A stretch of 5,029 bases of DNA, taken from the NCBI GenBank assembly GCA_000434195.1, contig HF994433.1, positions 1 to 5,029 on the forward strand, given 5' to 3'. Source of the DNA: Clostridium sp. CAG:780. GTDB lineage: Bacteria > Bacillota > Clostridia > TANB77 > CAG-508. The notes under the pieces were generated by a model. The model was not told the DNA's origin. It was given only the letters and a program-made list of their open reading frames with translations, and made no database searches. The translations under genes were made by a program, and so were the position numbers. Shown here one piece after another: positions 4,155 through 5,029 of the stretch. Each line of letters starts with the position of its first letter. Within the stretch, counting starts at the first letter, position 1.

Positions 4155-5029
4155 ATGTTAAAAAACAAAAAGGGAATAACCCTAATCGCATTAGTAGTAA
4201 CGATAGTAGTACTTTTAATACTAGCAGGGATAAGCATAAGCTTAATTGTAGATAAAAATGGAATAATACAAAAAAGTAAAGATGCAAGAAGGATAGCGAG
4301 TGAATCAGCAAAAAATGAATTAGATAACATGAACAGGTTAATAGAAGAAATGAATGAGGTTGCTCCAGAATGGAGTGGAAAAACAACAAAATTGCCAGAA
4401 TTCAAAAATAATGAAACAACTAATAAATTTGATTGGTATATATACAATGAACCACAGATGAAGTTTTTTGCGAACTTTGTAAATCAAACGTTAACAGCAC
4501 AAGACGAAAAATTAATGTCTGATAAAAACGTAACAGTGGAAGATATTGCTATTACAGAAGAAACAACAATATATTTAATGAATGATTTGGACTTAGGTGC
4601 AAGATTTGATGAAAATGGAAAATTAACACTAGGAGTTGAATGGGTACCGGTTGGAAAAGATATTACAAACAAATTGTTAGGAACATTTGAGGGAAATAAC
4701 CATTATATAAAAGGTGTATATGTAAATTCAGACACTAAATTCTGCGGTATATTTGGAAATGCAAATACTATAAAAAATTTAACTGTAAAAAATAGCTATA
4801 TAGAAGGAAGCAACTGTACAGGTGGAATTGCTGGTGCTGTAAGAGGTGGAAAAGTAGAAAATTGTCATAACATGAATACAACTGTTGTATTAAAAGAAGG
4901 AGGAAGGAATGCTGCAGGTATAGTAGGTCAAAGTTCTGCTAATATTGAGAATTGTACTAATACAGGAACTATATATGCTTATGGAAGATACACCAACGAC
5001 TATACACAAGCAGGAGGAATAGTTGGAAT
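4155..5029 (+). CDS. Prepilin-like surface protein with GLUG repeats (3' end beyond window)
   Basis: Open to the window end: 291 complete codons plus two bases, no stop. The N-terminus MLKNKKG then ITLIALVVTIVVLLILAG resembles a type IV prepilin leader, with cleavage expected after Gly7, but mature position 5 is Ala instead of the usual Glu. A charged helical stretch follows (about 38-68). A domain typical of bacterial GLUG adhesins comes next: an MKFFANFVNQ helix (102-111), IYLMNDLDLG (139-148), WVPVG (163-167) and LGTFEGNNHYIKGVYV (175-190). GLUG-type repeats with GIFG, GGIAG, AGIVG and GGIVG cores begin near 198, 223, 254 and 287, usually followed by a V/I-E-N-C turn. The protein is probably exported and surface-exposed, with a beta-helical adhesive region. 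TAGGAGGAAA (4141-4150) sets the start. Confidence 0.85.
   Translation, partial: MLKNKKGITLIALVVTIVVLLILAGISISLIVDKNGIIQKSKDARRIASESAKNELDNMNRLIEEMNEVAPEWSGKTTKLPEFKNNETTNKFDWYIYNEPQMKFFANFVNQTLTAQDEKLMSDKNVTVEDIAITEETTIYLMNDLDLGARFDENGKLTLGVEWVPVGKDITNKLLGTFEGNNHYIKGVYVNSDTKFCGIFGNANTIKNLTVKNSYIEGSNCTGGIAGAVRGGKVENCHNMNTTVVLKEGGRNAAGIVGQSSANIENCTNTGTIYAYGRYTNDYTQAGGIVG

Noticed and set aside
4070..4672. Three minus-strand open frames opposite the adhesin-like gene
   Set aside because: They are Leu/Ser/Phe-rich antisense shadows of an A-rich coding strand. The plus frame has a strong ribosome binding site and recognisable domains.

Overview
The window is a very A+T-rich stretch of a Gram-positive chromosome, most likely an uncultured or little-studied member of the Clostridia. 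The evidence for this is strong AGGAGG-type ribosome binding sites, heavy ATA/AAA codon use, a DUF421-DUF4363 gene pair, a clostridial-type M23 peptidase with a WVEF/LNWIELMSYL-type N-terminal domain, and a prepilin-like GITLIALVVTIVVLLILAG leader. The organism assignment is inference; there is no rRNA or other taxonomic marker.

Layout, left to right. Bases 1-30 look like the outer tip of an IS3-family (IS150-group) insertion sequence whose body lies left of the window. Next is a small four-helix membrane protein of the 'phage holin family' (YvlD-like) on the minus strand. It is divergent from a plus-strand pair encoding a DUF421 (YetF-like) membrane protein and a small DUF4363 membrane-anchored coiled-coil protein. 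That pair converges on a minus-strand RluA-family pseudouridine synthase, and the two sides share a hairpin terminator at 1710-1748. Upstream of the synthase, on the same strand, is a membrane-anchored M23 (LytM-type) peptidase. Its best start is a GTG at 3744.

The roughly 410-base gap between the peptidase and the next gene (3745-4154) is the most structured part of the window. It contains two near-identical 29-base palindromic repeats in inverted orientation (3833-3861 and 3989-4017). They flank a 127-base segment carrying a good minus-strand sigma-A promoter (3875-3904) and most of a terminator-like hairpin (3952-3993). The gap also holds a short decayed fragment of a prepilin-like gene (4027-4119). 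The last gene (4155 to the window end, incomplete) is a prepilin-like surface protein with GLUG repeats, divergent from the peptidase.

Most of the genes are envelope functions: a small membrane protein, a DUF421/DUF4363 membrane pair, a cell-wall peptidase and a surface adhesin-like protein. The most interesting hypothesis is that the promoter-plus-terminator segment between the peptidase and the adhesin-like gene is an invertible (phase-variable) switch. As drawn, it would transcribe the peptidase and block rightward transcription toward the adhesin. Inversion would point the same promoter at the adhesin. No recombinase is present, and only one orientation can be seen here, so this is inference from repeat geometry. 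A pair of palindromic operators is a serious alternative.
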